A DNA stretch of 64,000 nucleotides, from assembly GCA_017381365.1 (NCBI GenBank), contig JAFOCI010000015.1:1-64000 (forward strand), in the 5' to 3' direction. A program made the position numbers and the translations under genes. The DNA is from Treponema sp. Lineage in GTDB: Bacteria; Spirochaetota; Spirochaetia; Treponematales; Treponemataceae. The notes under the pieces are model-generated. The model did no database searches, had not been told where the DNA came from, and saw only the letters and a list, made by a program, of their open reading frames with translations. Positions 26,291 through 34,740 of the stretch are shown here, piece by piece (position 1 is the first letter of the stretch; each line of letters starts with the position of its first letter).

Positions 26291-27340
26291 ATGCCTAAAG
26301 CTAGTACAGTATTTAAAAAAGAAAATAAAGCTGATTTTGGAAAAGAAAAGATTGACGTACTTTACGAAGATGAGGTCCTCTGCATCATTTTTAAGCCAAG
26401 CGGAATGCTGACGGTGCCTTATCCTGGAAGCCACGCAAGAACTGCCATTGAAGTCCTTGAACAGATTATGCGCAAAAAAGGAACATATTCCAGCAATCAC
26501 AGACCTTTTGTTGTTCACCGTCTGGACAGAGATACCAGCGGCGTAATGATGTTCGCAATGACGGAGCCTGCCCAGAAAAAAATCATGGACAGCTGGCACA
26601 AAATGGTAACGGAGCGGCTTTATCATGCTGTTGCGGAAAATCCTAAGAGTGGCATTCTTCTGCCTGCCAGCGGCATCATTGATGATGAAATTGCGTACAA
26701 CGCGCACAACATTGGTTTTGTGCCAAAAGCCGGAGATTTGCCTGATCAGGAAAATGCGAAAAAAGCCGTTAAGAACGCTGACAGATACGGGGCGGAAAAA
26801 TCTGTTTACGCAAAAAATCTTTGGGTAAAAAACGGCAAGGCGGAATTCAAAACTATTACTGCCCGAACTCATTACAGAATCATTGCATCGGGAAAATTCC
26901 ATACGCTTTTTGAACTTAGTCTTGATACCGGGCGAAAAAATCAGATAAGAGCACACCTTTCCAGCAAAGGATACCCTCTTGCCGGGGACGAAAATTACCG
27001 TGCAAAAACTAACCCATTTGGCCGGCTTGCTCTGCATGCACGCACTTTGGAATTTGACCATCCTTACACTGGTCAGCACATGAAATTTGAAATTCCAGAA
27101 CCTGCAGAATGGCTTTCTACTGTAAAAGAAGATTCTGGTAATGTGTCTGCGGTATGGAACGGCAAAAATGATTTTGAATCTGGCGCTCGTCATGAAAAAA
27201 ATGGCAGGCGAGGCGGAAACAGAAATTCTGCTGCTCCTAAAAGCAAGGACGTTTATGAAGAAGTAAAAAAACACGTTAAGCCTACCCGCCGTCAGATGGC
27301 TGGAATGGATTTTATTCAGAAAGGAAAACTTTACAAATGA
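26291..27340 (+). CDS. RluA-family RNA pseudouridine synthase
   Basis: 349 aa. The catalytic motif HRLDRDTSGVM is at about residues 77-87 with the nucleophile Asp, followed by KLY-type positions (ERLYHAVAE) and the substrate-binding NQIRAHLSSKGYPLAGD near 215-232. It isomerises uridine in rRNA or tRNA; the target cannot be told. There is no S4 domain. A spacer of about 50 residues interrupts the catalytic domain (near 135-185), and a basic Arg/Lys-rich tail of about 65 residues follows it. It overlaps the next gene by 4 bp (ATGA). Confidence 0.92.
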   Translation: MPKASTVFKKENKADFGKEKIDVLYEDEVLCIIFKPSGMLTVPYPGSHARTAIEVLEQIMRKKGTYSSNHRPFVVHRLDRDTSGVMMFAMTEPAQKKIMDSWHKMVTERLYHAVAENPKSGILLPASGIIDDEIAYNAHNIGFVPKAGDLPDQENAKKAVKNADRYGAEKSVYAKNLWVKNGKAEFKTITARTHYRIIASGKFHTLFELSLDTGRKNQIRAHLSSKGYPLAGDENYRAKTNPFGRLALHARTLEFDHPYTGQHMKFEIPEPAEWLSTVKEDSGNVSAVWNGKNDFESGARHEKNGRRGGNRNSAAPKSKDVYEEVKKHVKPTRRQMAGMDFIQKGKLYK

Positions 27341-27663
27341 TTTTGACAGACGAAAAAGCTCTTGTAGTTCTAATCTGCTTTGCCGCAGCAGGCCTTGTTT
27401 TTATGGTTTGCGGCTTTTATTTTATGTCTGAAGGATTTTTGAATTCTTTAAAGGAAAGCCGTAAAGATGAAGAGAGCCGCAGACTTGCGGAGTACAGCGG
27501 CAGACTTTGTGGTCAGGTGGCAACAGGAATTGGCGCTCTAACGATTTTCTGCGGAATCATGACTAAAGTGTTTCCGCAGATTTTTCATTTTCTTGCGCTT
27601 TTTTACGTGATTGCCCTTATGATTGGCTTTATGGTCATCTCCTTTACTATGCGAAAGAGATGA
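27337..27663 (+). CDS. Small three-TM membrane protein, unknown
   Basis: 108 aa with three hydrophobic segments (about 9-30, 62-80, 83-103) and a charged loop between the first and second (LKESRKDEESRRLAEYSG). It resembles the small DUF3784-type membrane proteins, but I am not sure of the family. Translationally coupled to the pseudouridine synthase (ATGA overlap). Its stop is 1 bp from the end of the convergent glycosidase gene, with no terminator between. Confidence 0.75.
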   Translation: MILTDEKALVVLICFAAAGLVFMVCGFYFMSEGFLNSLKESRKDEESRRLAEYSGRLCGQVATGIGALTIFCGIMTKVFPQIFHFLALFYVIALMIGFMVISFTMRKR

Positions 27664-27664
27664 G

Positions 27665-29455
27665 TTATTCCACGCGATAGATTAATATACCTTCTTCATT
27701 GAAGAGAATATTTTCTTTGTGGCAAGAAGTCTCTGTCATCTTACTGTTGATTTCCACGCAGATTTTTTCGCTTTTATCTTCAGCAGTTTTCAGAATTTTT
27801 ACAGTTCTTTCCTTACCATCTGGATTTGATTCGTCATAAACAAAATCGTACCTTGAACTTGTCATTGCAGGGTGATTTTTTCTGAGGGAAATCAGAGATT
27901 TCATGAATTCCATGTCATCATTGAATCTGCCTTCTTCAATTTCTTTCCAAGGCATGCAGCGGCGGTTATCCGGGTCAAAACTGCCTTCCAGCATGATTTC
28001 TGTTCCGTAATAGATGCAGACAGAACCTGTCATTGCGAACATAAGCGCAAGAGCCTGGCGGGCGCGAACTTTATTTCCGTCACAACGGTTAAGAATTCTG
28101 ATTGTATCGTGGCTGTCCATCTGATTAAAAAGCACACGGTTTACCTGCCGGTAATACATTGAATAGCAGCGGTTTATGGCGTATTCAAATTCTTTTGCAG
28201 TCATATCATCTGTACAGCAGAAATCTGCGATTGCGTTCTGCAACGGATAATTCATAACTGAATCATATTCCTGACCCCGGAGCCATGGCTGAGAATTGTG
28301 CCAGATTTCGCCAACAATGTAAAAATCTGGTTTCATAGATTTCATTGCGACATTCAATTCCTGGCAGAATACATGAGAAATTTCGTTTGCAACATCAAGG
28401 CGAAGTCCGTCAATATCATATTCTCTGACCCACATCTTGCACACATCAATGATGTATTTGCGGACTTCTGGATTATTAGTGTTCAATTTTGGCATGAAAT
28501 CTACAAACGCAAAAGAAAAAAACTTGCCAGTTCCTGAATTGCCTTTTCCATACCCGAAAGACGGCTCAACAAAGTTAAAATCATTAATCATGAACCAGTC
28601 TTTATATTCAGATTTTTCGCGGTTTTTCCATACATCCTGCCACTTATCAAAAAACCAGCCGGAATGATTGAATACGCCGTCCAGCATGATGCGGATTCCA
28701 TGTTCATGGGCTTTGCGGACAAATTCCTTCATTGTTTCTGCATCACCAAAATCTGGCGCAATCTGCTCATAATCGTCAGTATTGTATTTATGCTGGCTGG
28801 AAGATTTATTAAGTGGAGTTGTATAAATTCCTGTAATTCCCAGTTCCTGAAGATAATCTAGTTTATCAATCATTCCCTGAATATTTCCGCCGTAAACAGG
28901 TTCTGGTTTGCCCCGCCCGCTTGGAACAGCTTCGCCAAATTTTGCCCATGGCAGGAGATTTTCTGGAATAAAGTCTGTCTTTCCTCTGCAGAAACGGGCT
29001 GGAAAAATCTGATACCAGACTGTATTTTCTACCCAGGAAGGAGTTCTACATGTGTCAATTGGATTCATCCATGGATATGTAAAACGACCATGCTTTTTTC
29101 CGTTCTTTTCAAATTCTTCTTTTGTAAAAAGACCGTTATATGTGTAATAAACTTCTTCCGTTTTTCCATCTGCAAGGGAAACAATCCTAAAATAATATGA
29201 AACACGCTTAAATTCCGGAGAAAGAACTGTTGTCCATCTGTAATGATTCTGAAGTTCTTTTTTTTCTGTAATTTCAGTTTCCTTTCCGATCCACTGCCAG
29301 TCACCACCAAGGATTCCGGCTGCAAAAGGGTCACCTGCAACTATAAAAACCTTATCAACATCTTTTCCTGTGTTGATGCTGATTTCCAAATCGTCATCTG
29401 TTAACTGATAACAGAAATTATCAAAAGCAAAATGTTGTATAGCTGGTAAATTCAT
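27665..29455 (-). CDS. GH13 alpha-amylase family enzyme (neopullulanase / cyclomaltodextrinase-like)
   Basis: 596 aa, no signal peptide, so cytoplasmic. An N-terminal beta domain of about 130 residues precedes the TIM barrel, as in neopullulanase and maltogenic amylase. GH13 regions: LDGVFNHSG near 245, GLRLDVANE near 353 (nucleophile Asp), IVGEIW near 380 (acid/base Glu), MDSHDT near 445. VWYQIFPARFCRG is the family marker at the domain junction. It would degrade imported maltodextrins or cyclodextrins. The ATG follows TAGAAT by 6 nt with no ribosome binding site. Divergent from the metallo-hydrolase gene across 47 bp. Confidence 0.92.
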   Translation of the reverse strand: MNLPAIQHFAFDNFCYQLTDDDLEISINTGKDVDKVFIVAGDPFAAGILGGDWQWIGKETEITEKKELQNHYRWTTVLSPEFKRVSYYFRIVSLADGKTEEVYYTYNGLFTKEEFEKNGKKHGRFTYPWMNPIDTCRTPSWVENTVWYQIFPARFCRGKTDFIPENLLPWAKFGEAVPSGRGKPEPVYGGNIQGMIDKLDYLQELGITGIYTTPLNKSSSQHKYNTDDYEQIAPDFGDAETMKEFVRKAHEHGIRIMLDGVFNHSGWFFDKWQDVWKNREKSEYKDWFMINDFNFVEPSFGYGKGNSGTGKFFSFAFVDFMPKLNTNNPEVRKYIIDVCKMWVREYDIDGLRLDVANEISHVFCQELNVAMKSMKPDFYIVGEIWHNSQPWLRGQEYDSVMNYPLQNAIADFCCTDDMTAKEFEYAINRCYSMYYRQVNRVLFNQMDSHDTIRILNRCDGNKVRARQALALMFAMTGSVCIYYGTEIMLEGSFDPDNRRCMPWKEIEEGRFNDDMEFMKSLISLRKNHPAMTSSRYDFVYDESNPDGKERTVKILKTAEDKSEKICVEINSKMTETSCHKENILFNEEGILIYRVE

Positions 29456-29488
29456 ACATACATTCTATTCTAAAAATATTTATTATGC

Positions 29489-29494
29489 TATACT
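29489..29494 (+). promoter_or_regulatory. Extended -10 box, leaderless start of metallo-hydrolase gene
   Basis: TGCTATACT with the -10 box at 29489-29494, then 8 nt to the ATG at 29503. No ribosome binding site and no strong -35 box. Confidence 0.5.
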
Positions 29495-29502
29495 GAATCG
29501 AA

Positions 29503-30345
29503 ATGACTATCAGAGATTTTAACAACGCCATACAATTAACTAATGACGGCAAGCTTAGTTTTTTCTTTTTAGGTACTGGCAGTGCTTTTACAAAAGTAAA
29601 TTTTCAGAATAACGTTATTGTCATCAAGGGAAACGATCACATTCTTATTGACTGTGGAACTCTCTGTCCTTTTTCATTTTCAAAATTTAATTCCAATATT
29701 ACAGATATCAAAAATATTCTGATAACTCATTCTCATGCTGATCATGTGGGCGGTCTTGAAGAAGTTGCCCTTATGAATATGTACGTTACAAAGCAGCGTC
29801 CTAAAATGATTTTGACAGATGAATACAAAAAAATTCTCTGGAATCATACATTAAGAGGCGGTCTTTCAATTCGTGGCGAAGAAGGTATCCGCCAGAATAT
29901 GAACTTTGATGATTATTTTGAGCAGATTAAGCCTGTTAAAATAAAAAAAGCTCCCCGCCCATTTTACCATGCTGGTATTGGAAACATTGATTTAAAGATT
30001 TTCCGAACAAAACATCTGTTTTCATCAAAAAACAACTGGAATAATTGTTATTATTCTGTTGGAGTTCTTATTGATGACAAGGTAATTTTCACAAGTGATT
30101 CCAAATGCGACCCTGAACTTATTGACTGGCTTTGTTCCGAATACAAAATCGAAGCTATTTTCCATGACTGTCAGTTTGGTCAGAATGCAGTTCATGCCAG
30201 TTACAACGAACTTAAAGAAACTTTGACAGAAGATTTAAAAGAAATAACTTATCTGTGCCATTACAGCGATGGTTGCGAAACAAAAGACGTTACAACCGAC
30301 GGTTTCGCAGGACTTGTAAAGCGCGGTGTATATTATGATTTGTAA
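29503..30345 (+). CDS. MBL-fold metallo-hydrolase (RNase Z / phosphodiesterase-like)
   Basis: 280 aa. The metallo-beta-lactamase core includes FLGTGSAFTKVNFQNN, the zinc motif THSHADHVGG at about residues 75-84, IFTSDSK with the bridging Asp near 205, and a final His in ITYLCHYSDG near 253. The GTGSA opening and later layout resemble RNase Z and cyclic nucleotide phosphodiesterase-like members rather than beta-lactamases. No signal peptide. Substrate unknown. Its stop codon overlaps the -35 box of the tRNA-Arg unit. Confidence 0.85.
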   Translation: MTIRDFNNAIQLTNDGKLSFFFLGTGSAFTKVNFQNNVIVIKGNDHILIDCGTLCPFSFSKFNSNITDIKNILITHSHADHVGGLEEVALMNMYVTKQRPKMILTDEYKKILWNHTLRGGLSIRGEEGIRQNMNFDDYFEQIKPVKIKKAPRPFYHAGIGNIDLKIFRTKHLFSSKNNWNNCYYSVGVLIDDKVIFTSDSKCDPELIDWLCSEYKIEAIFHDCQFGQNAVHASYNELKETLTEDLKEITYLCHYSDGCETKDVTTDGFAGLVKRGVYYDL

Positions 30346-30367
30346 TTATTTAAAAAAAGTATATAAT
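30340..30367 (+). promoter_or_regulatory. Promoter of the tRNA-Arg unit
   Basis: TTGTAA (30340-30345), 16-bp spacer, TATAAT (30362-30367). It lies just ahead of the broken tRNA-Arg copy, so transcription must run through the broken copy to reach the intact tRNA. Confidence 0.65.
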
Positions 30368-30377
30368 GAATTAATCT

Positions 30378-30520
30378 GATCCTGTAGCTCATCTGGATAG
30401 AGCTTCAGGCAGGAAAAAATGCTTACGCATTTTTTCTATTCACACGTACAAAAAACGCTCCGCACTGCTCGCTTTTTTTGTACTAACCTAATTGGCAGGT
30501 AGTGTGTTCGAATCACGTTA
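30378..30520 (+). pseudogene. Broken tRNA-Arg copy interrupted by 90-bp hairpin-rich insert
   Basis: 30378-30403 equals the first 26 nt of the intact tRNA-Arg, and 30494-30516 equals its variable and T-arm region (GGCAGGTAGTGTGTTCGAA plus ATCAC). The anticodon arm is replaced by 90 bp holding the palindrome AAAAAATGC / GCATTTTTT and the hairpin GTACAAAAAA (30446-30455) / TTTTTTGTAC (30474-30483). The core of that hairpin is CGCTCCGCACTGCTCGC. The 3' acceptor strand is degenerate, so it cannot be a functional tRNA. Confidence 0.75.
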
Positions 30521-30544
30521 CCTTATTTGCAGTGATTTATTTTT

Positions 30545-30618
30545 GATCCTGTAGCTCATCTGGATAGAGCGGCCGCCTCCTAAGCGGCAGGTAGTGTGTT
30601 CGAATCACATCTGGATCA
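30545..30618 (+). tRNA. tRNA-Arg (anticodon CCT)
   Basis: Acceptor GATCCTG / CTGGATC (one U-U mismatch), D-arm GCTC-GAGC, anticodon stem GCCGC / GCGGC around CTCCTAA (CCT), and T-arm GTGTG-TTCGAAT-CACAT. No CCA encoded. A family I repeat follows 10 bp later. Confidence 0.9.
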
Positions 30619-30628
30619 TACAAAAAAA

Positions 30629-30750
30629 GGGGCTGTCCAAAAAGTTTGCATTACGGTGGTTGAGTTTATCGAAACCACCACATTTAGTGTAGCAGTCATT
30701 TCGACGAGTGGTTCTATGAGCGCTACACTCATTACTTTTGGGACAGCCTC
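30629..30750. repeat. MITE-like repeat, family I, copy B
   Basis: 122 bp with imperfect 17-bp terminal inverted repeats: GGGGCTGTCCAAAAAGT and ACTTTTGGGACAGCCTC. Internal palindromes include GTGGTTGAG-TTTATC-GAAACCAC. About 90% identical to the matching parts of 2436-2597. Confidence 0.8.
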
Positions 30751-30789
30751 TTTTTTTTCGAATAATTTATTCATGCAAACGGTTAAATA

Positions 30790-30815
30790 CCCCGATGTTT
30801 GCATCGGCATCGGGG
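30790..30815 (-). terminator. Hairpin after fhs
   Basis: CCCCGAT / ATCGGGG with a 12-nt loop, 8 bp past the fhs stop. The following T-run on the minus strand is weak (TATTTAA), so termination may be partial. Confidence 0.55.
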
Positions 30816-30823
30816 TGCGTTCA

Positions 30824-32506
30824 TTAGAACAATCCGCTGATTACGCCGTCGTCATCAACATCAATATCCATTGCTGCCGGATGCTTTGGAAGGCCAGGCA
30901 TTGTCATGATGTCGCCGGCAAGAGCAACTACAAAGCCAGCACCTGCGTAAAGCTGAACGTCACGAACAGGGAAGACAAAGCCCTTTGGAGCGCCAATAAG
31001 CTTTGGATCGTGGCTGATAGAATTCTGAGTTTTTGCAACACAGATTGGAAGATTTCCGTAACCCATTGCTTCAAAGTCCTTAAGCTTCTTAAGAGCTGTT
31101 CCCTGAAACTCTACATGATCAGCGTGATAGATTTCTGTAGCAATCTTTTCAATTTTTTTATCAAGAGTAAGTTCACTTTCGTACAAGTAGTGGAAATTTG
31201 CCTTTCCGCTGTCTGCAACTTCTGCAACAACCTTTGCAAGTTCAGTTGCACCATCGCCACCTTTACCCCAGCCTTCACACAGAACGGCAACAGAACCGTT
31301 ATCCTTGCAAAGCTGCTGAAGTGTGGCAATTTCCTCGTCTGTATCTGTAATGAACTTGTTTACGGCAACAACAGCAGGAACGCCGAACTTGCCAACATTT
31401 TCAATATGAGCCTTAAGGTTTTCAAAACCTTTTTTAAGAGCATCTACATTTGGAGCAGAAAGTTCAGTTTTTGCAACGCCACCATGCATCTTAAGAGCGC
31501 GGATTGTAGCAACAATCACAACTGCGCTTGGAGCGATTCCAGCAACACGGCACTTAATATCCATGAACTTTTCTGCGCCAAGATCAGCGGCAAAACCAGC
31601 TTCTGTAACAACGTAATCGCCAGTAGCAAGAGCACTAAGCGTTGCGTTCACAGAGTTACATCCGTGGGCGATATTTGCAAAAGGACCACCGTGAACAAAA
31701 ACCGGGTTCTTTTCTAGAGTCTGAACAATATTTGGGCGGATGGCATCCTTAAGCAAAGCTACAACAGCACCAGTGCATTTAAGGTCGCCAAACTTAACGT
31801 TTTCTTTATTGTAATTTTTTCCAATAATAATAGAAGAAATGCGTTCTTTAAGTTCTGAAATTGAACGGCTAAGACAAAGAATAGCCATAATTTCTGAAGC
31901 AACTGTAATGCAGAAGTGGTCTTCACGAGGAGTACCGTCTGTGCGGTTACCAAGACCAGAAATAACATTGCGAAGCTGACGGTCGTTCAAGTCAACACAG
32001 CGCTTCCAGGTAATAGTGCGGGGATCAATTCCAAGCTCGTTACCCTGCTGAATGTGGTTATCAACAAGAGCCGCAATCAGGTTGTTTGCAATAGAAATGG
32101 CATGCAAGTCGCCGGTAAAATGCAGGTTAATGTCTTCCATTGGAACAATCTGAGCGTATCCGCCACCACAGGCACCACCCTTTACACCAAAACAAGGTCC
32201 CAAAGAAGGTTCACGCAAAGCAATCACTGCGTTCTTACCGATTTTGCGAAGACCATCCCCCAAACCAATAGAAACAGTTGATTTACCTTCGCCAGCAGGA
32301 GTTGGAGTAATGGCAGTTACAAGAATAAGCTTGCCACGCTTAGAAGCATCCTGAGCCTTTGCCTGAAATTCACGAAGCTTTTTCATTGTAAGCTTTGCTT
32401 TATATGGACCATACATTTCCAGGTCTTCCGGCTTAATTCCAATCTTTGCAGCAACATCTGCAACTGGAATCATCACATTTTTCTGAGCGATTTCAATATC
32501 TGTCAT
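30824..32506 (-). CDS. fhs: Formate--tetrahydrofolate ligase
   Basis: 560 aa, full length. The nucleotide-binding loop is [11 protein letters not shown] near residues 67-77, followed by [15 protein letters not shown] and the folate-region TGDLHAI and DLNDRQLRN. It activates formate with ATP to 10-formyl-THF for purine synthesis or the reductive acetyl-CoA pathway. In gut treponemes this gene marks acetogenesis or formate use. The window has no other Wood-Ljungdahl gene, so acetogenesis is not shown here. An ordinary ribosome binding site (GAGGTTAG) precedes the ATG. Confidence 0.96.
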   Translation of the reverse strand: MTDIEIAQKNVMIPVADVAAKIGIKPEDLEMYGPYKAKLTMKKLREFQAKAQDASKRGKLILVTAITPTPAGEGKSTVSIGLGDGLRKIGKNAVIALREPSLGPCFGVKGGACGGGYAQIVPMEDINLHFTGDLHAISIANNLIAALVDNHIQQGNELGIDPRTITWKRCVDLNDRQLRNVISGLGNRTDGTPREDHFCITVASEIMAILCLSRSISELKERISSIIIGKNYNKENVKFGDLKCTGAVVALLKDAIRPNIVQTLEKNPVFVHGGPFANIAHGCNSVNATLSALATGDYVVTEAGFAADLGAEKFMDIKCRVAGIAPSAVVIVATIRALKMHGGVAKTELSAPNVDALKKGFENLKAHIENVGKFGVPAVVAVNKFITDTDEEIATLQQLCKDNGSVAVLCEGWGKGGDGATELAKVVAEVADSGKANFHYLYESELTLDKKIEKIATEIYHADHVEFQGTALKKLKDFEAMGYGNLPICVAKTQNSISHDPKLIGAPKGFVFPVRDVQLYAGAGFVVALAGDIMTMPGLPKHPAAMDIDVDDDGVISGLF

Positions 32507-32600
32507 TACACTAACCTCATGAAAGAAATATTACGCTTATTTTACCTGAATAACAGGTTATATTCAATTATGGCGCGAAATTTAATTGCAAAGCGGGTTC

Positions 32601-32648
32601 CGTGGCCCGCTAACGCTCGGTCTCCGCTCCACTACATTCCGCTCCGCC
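32601..32648. repeat. GC-rich repeat carrying CCCGCTAACGCTCGGTCTCC
   Basis: The reverse complement recurs at 46926-46970 with few changes, and its core GAGCGTTAGCGGG recurs at 58626 and 61176. The rest of the 32507-32809 gap holds the arm of a family II repeat and AT-rich sequence. Confidence 0.55.
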
Positions 32649-32715
32649 TTTTGCTGCGCAAAACCACTCCATCCTTGGCGCAGTTTTTTTTCAAAAATAC
32701 AATCAGTTCGCATTT

Positions 32716-32790
32716 TGCAAGCCTCTTCCTGACTGGCAGTATTTTAACAATGCAAATAGAACTATAATAAATCAATTTTCTGCATTACAA
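32716..32790. repeat. Diverged right arm of repeat family II
   Basis: CTTCCTGACTGGCAGTATTTT, then ATGCAAAT and AATCAATTTT-TGCATTAC match the right half of the elements at 1 and 52162. The left half is not recognisable. As with both full copies, a gene on the plus strand starts just downstream. Confidence 0.5.
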
Positions 32791-32809
32791 TAATCGGGAG
32801 GCTTAATTC

Positions 32810-33724
32810 ATGAAACAAATCAAACGAACAGCAATAATAGGAATGGGCGCCCTTGGACTTTTATATGGCGAACACATTGCAAATGCCGGCGAAAATAATG
32901 CCGTAAGCTTTATTCTTGACGATGACCGTTTTGAACGCTACAAAAGCCGCCGGTTTACATGCAACGGAAAAGAGTTTTTACCGCCAATGCAAAAATCTTC
33001 AATAAAAGAAACATTCGATTTGATTATTGTAGCCGTAAAATTCAATGCTCTGGAAAGCGCACTAGAAACAATGAAAAACTGCGTTGGCCCAGACACAATC
33101 ATAATGTCCGTAATGAACGGAATTTCCAGCGAAGAAATAATCGGAAACCGTTTTGGCCATGAAAAAATGATTTACACAGTTGCCCAGGAAATGGATGCCA
33201 TGCGGGAAGACGGAAACCTTCACTACACAAAAAAAGGCGTTCTTTGCATAGGACACCTTCCACAGCAGAATTCCGAAAACCTTGATTCTGTTACCGCCTA
33301 TTTTGACCGCATCAAATTGCCGTACAGAACAGAAGCAAACATCTTGTACCGCATCTGGACAAAATGGATGCTGAACGTGGGCATAAACCAGACCTGCGCC
33401 GCCTTTGACACAAACTACGGAGAAACTCTGGCACCTGGCAAACCTTACGACACATTTATTGCCGCAATGCAGGAAGTCATTGAACTTTCAAAACTGGAAG
33501 GCGTAAACATAAATCCAGAAGACATCCAGAAATGGATAGAAATCCTAAAATCCTTTGATCAGAAAGGCTACCCTTCCATGGCCCAGGACCGAAAAACCCG
33601 CCGCAAAAGCGAACTGGAAATGTTCGCCGGTACAGTCCTTTCCCTTGCCCAAAAGCACGGAATCAAAACCCCCGCAAACCAGTTTTTGTATGATGAAATA
33701 AAACGGATTGAAGCGGAGTATTAA
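32810..33724 (+). CDS. 2-dehydropantoate 2-reductase (ketopantoate reductase, PanE/ApbA family)
   Basis: 304 aa. The NADP-binding glycine motif GMGALGLLYG is at residues 9-18. IIVAVKFNALESAL follows near 67, and MNGISSEEIIG near 98. The C-terminal helical domain has TKWMLNVGINQTCAAF near 180. The reaction gives pantoate for coenzyme A synthesis, although many members are paralogs with other substrates. No other pan gene is nearby. Strong ribosome binding site CGGGAGG. It is somewhat GC-richer than its neighbours. Confidence 0.87.
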   Translation: MKQIKRTAIIGMGALGLLYGEHIANAGENNAVSFILDDDRFERYKSRRFTCNGKEFLPPMQKSSIKETFDLIIVAVKFNALESALETMKNCVGPDTIIMSVMNGISSEEIIGNRFGHEKMIYTVAQEMDAMREDGNLHYTKKGVLCIGHLPQQNSENLDSVTAYFDRIKLPYRTEANILYRIWTKWMLNVGINQTCAAFDTNYGETLAPGKPYDTFIAAMQEVIELSKLEGVNINPEDIQKWIEILKSFDQKGYPSMAQDRKTRRKSELEMFAGTVLSLAQKHGIKTPANQFLYDEIKRIEAEY

Positions 33725-33772
33725 ACATCTATAGCTGAATGGAACAGTACCTTAGAAAAACTAAACTCATAT

Positions 33773-34531
33773 TTAAGGTTGAATATCCAGCAGTCCTTCC
33801 ACTTCCTCATCTGTAAGTTCGCGGTATTCGCCCAGGGCGAGGGAATCATCCAGGCTTAAGGAGCCGATTGAAAGACGTTTAAGGTATACGACTTCATTTG
33901 CAACAGCGCGGAACATGCGCTTTACCTGATGATATTTTCCTTCCGTGATTGTAAGAACGCATTCTGTATCGCTGTTCCATGCAAGGGACTCGATTGGCTT
34001 ACAGTCGGCTTCTGGTTCGCTGTCTTCTGATGGTATGCGGATTCCAGCTTTAAATCTTTCTTCTATTGCTTTGCGGTTTTCTTCGCTTTCCGGGTGAGCA
34101 AGGCGAACCAGATAACTTTTTGGCAGATGAGTTTTTGGCGCTGTTGCACGGTGAATGAATTTTCCGTCGGTTGTAAAAAGCAAAAGCCCTTCCGTATCCA
34201 TATCCAGGCGGCCAACAAGATGAAGATTTTCCTGAAGATATGCCGTTCTGTATTCATCATCAAGACAGTCAAAAACGGTTGGATGCTGCCCGTCTTTATT
34301 GGCACTTACATAACCGCGGTCTTTATTCATCATTATGTATAGATTTTTTTTGATGTTCAGAATTTCGCCGTCAACTGAAATTTCGTCCTTATCTGGATTT
34401 ACAGAAAAACCTGAATCTGTAACCCACTGACCATTCACCAGAACTTCTGAAACTCTAAGAAGCTTCTTTACGCCTTTTCGTGTGCCAAAGCCTTCGTGGC
34501 TTAAAATTTTATCTATTCGCTGGATACTCAT
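33773..34531 (-). CDS. RsuA-family 16S/23S rRNA pseudouridine synthase
   Basis: 252 aa from the ATG at 34531. An N-terminal S4 RNA-binding domain (QRIDKILSHEGFGTRKGVKKLL) precedes the catalytic domain with GRLDMDTEGLLLFTTDG near residue 110 (nucleophile Asp) and KYHQVKRMF near 200. It modifies one uridine in rRNA, most like RsuA at 16S 516, but the target is inference. A reading from 34612 would translate a GC-rich repeat and is rejected. A TAAAAT box lies 7 nt upstream and no ribosome binding site is visible. Confidence 0.9.
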   Translation of the reverse strand: MSIQRIDKILSHEGFGTRKGVKKLLRVSEVLVNGQWVTDSGFSVNPDKDEISVDGEILNIKKNLYIMMNKDRGYVSANKDGQHPTVFDCLDDEYRTAYLQENLHLVGRLDMDTEGLLLFTTDGKFIHRATAPKTHLPKSYLVRLAHPESEENRKAIEERFKAGIRIPSEDSEPEADCKPIESLAWNSDTECVLTITEGKYHQVKRMFRAVANEVVYLKRLSIGSLSLDDSLALGEYRELTDEEVEGLLDIQP

Positions 34532-34567
34532 GGAAATGATTTTATAAAAAAATGCAAGATAAAAAAA

Positions 34568-34647
34568 GGGGGCGTTACGGGGGATTCCCCCGTTGGGTGG
34601 GGTAGCCTGCAACGAAGTGCAGGCGAAGGGCGGTGCTCCGCCCTTTT
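34568..34647. repeat. GC-rich hairpin repeat, family III
   Basis: GGGGCGTTACGGGG, CCCCCGTTGGGTGGGGTAG, GCCTGCA-ACGAAG-TGCAGGC, then AAGGGCGG-TGCT-CCGCCCTTTTT, which itself looks like a terminator. Nearly the same layout as 25773-25849. Confidence 0.7.
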
Positions 34648-34738
34648 TATGGCTACGGCAGAATGATTGCCACAGGCAAGCATTCTGCTAAGCGAAAGCC
34701 GCCAGGCTTGAGCGACGGGCTCCGCCCTTTTTTATTTT
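34648..34738. repeat. Hairpin-rich extension of the GC-rich repeat
   Basis: GCAGAATG / CATTCTGC hairpin (34659-34688), GAAAGCCGCCAGGCTTGAGC, and a second GGGC-TCC-GCCC element next to the gltA stop. It may provide the end of the gltA transcript. Confidence 0.45.
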
Positions 34739-34740
34739 AC

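Noticed and set aside
26108..27274. Long minus-strand ORF (388 aa) opposite the RluA-type gene
   Set aside because: Its reading has no domain, many Phe/Ser/Arg runs typical of antisense of an AT-rich gene, and the plus-strand gene has clear catalytic motifs.
30596..31717. Plus-strand ORF of 373 aa over the tRNA-Arg/fhs region
   Set aside because: Antisense to fhs and running through a repeat; Cys/Asn-rich with no recognisable motifs.
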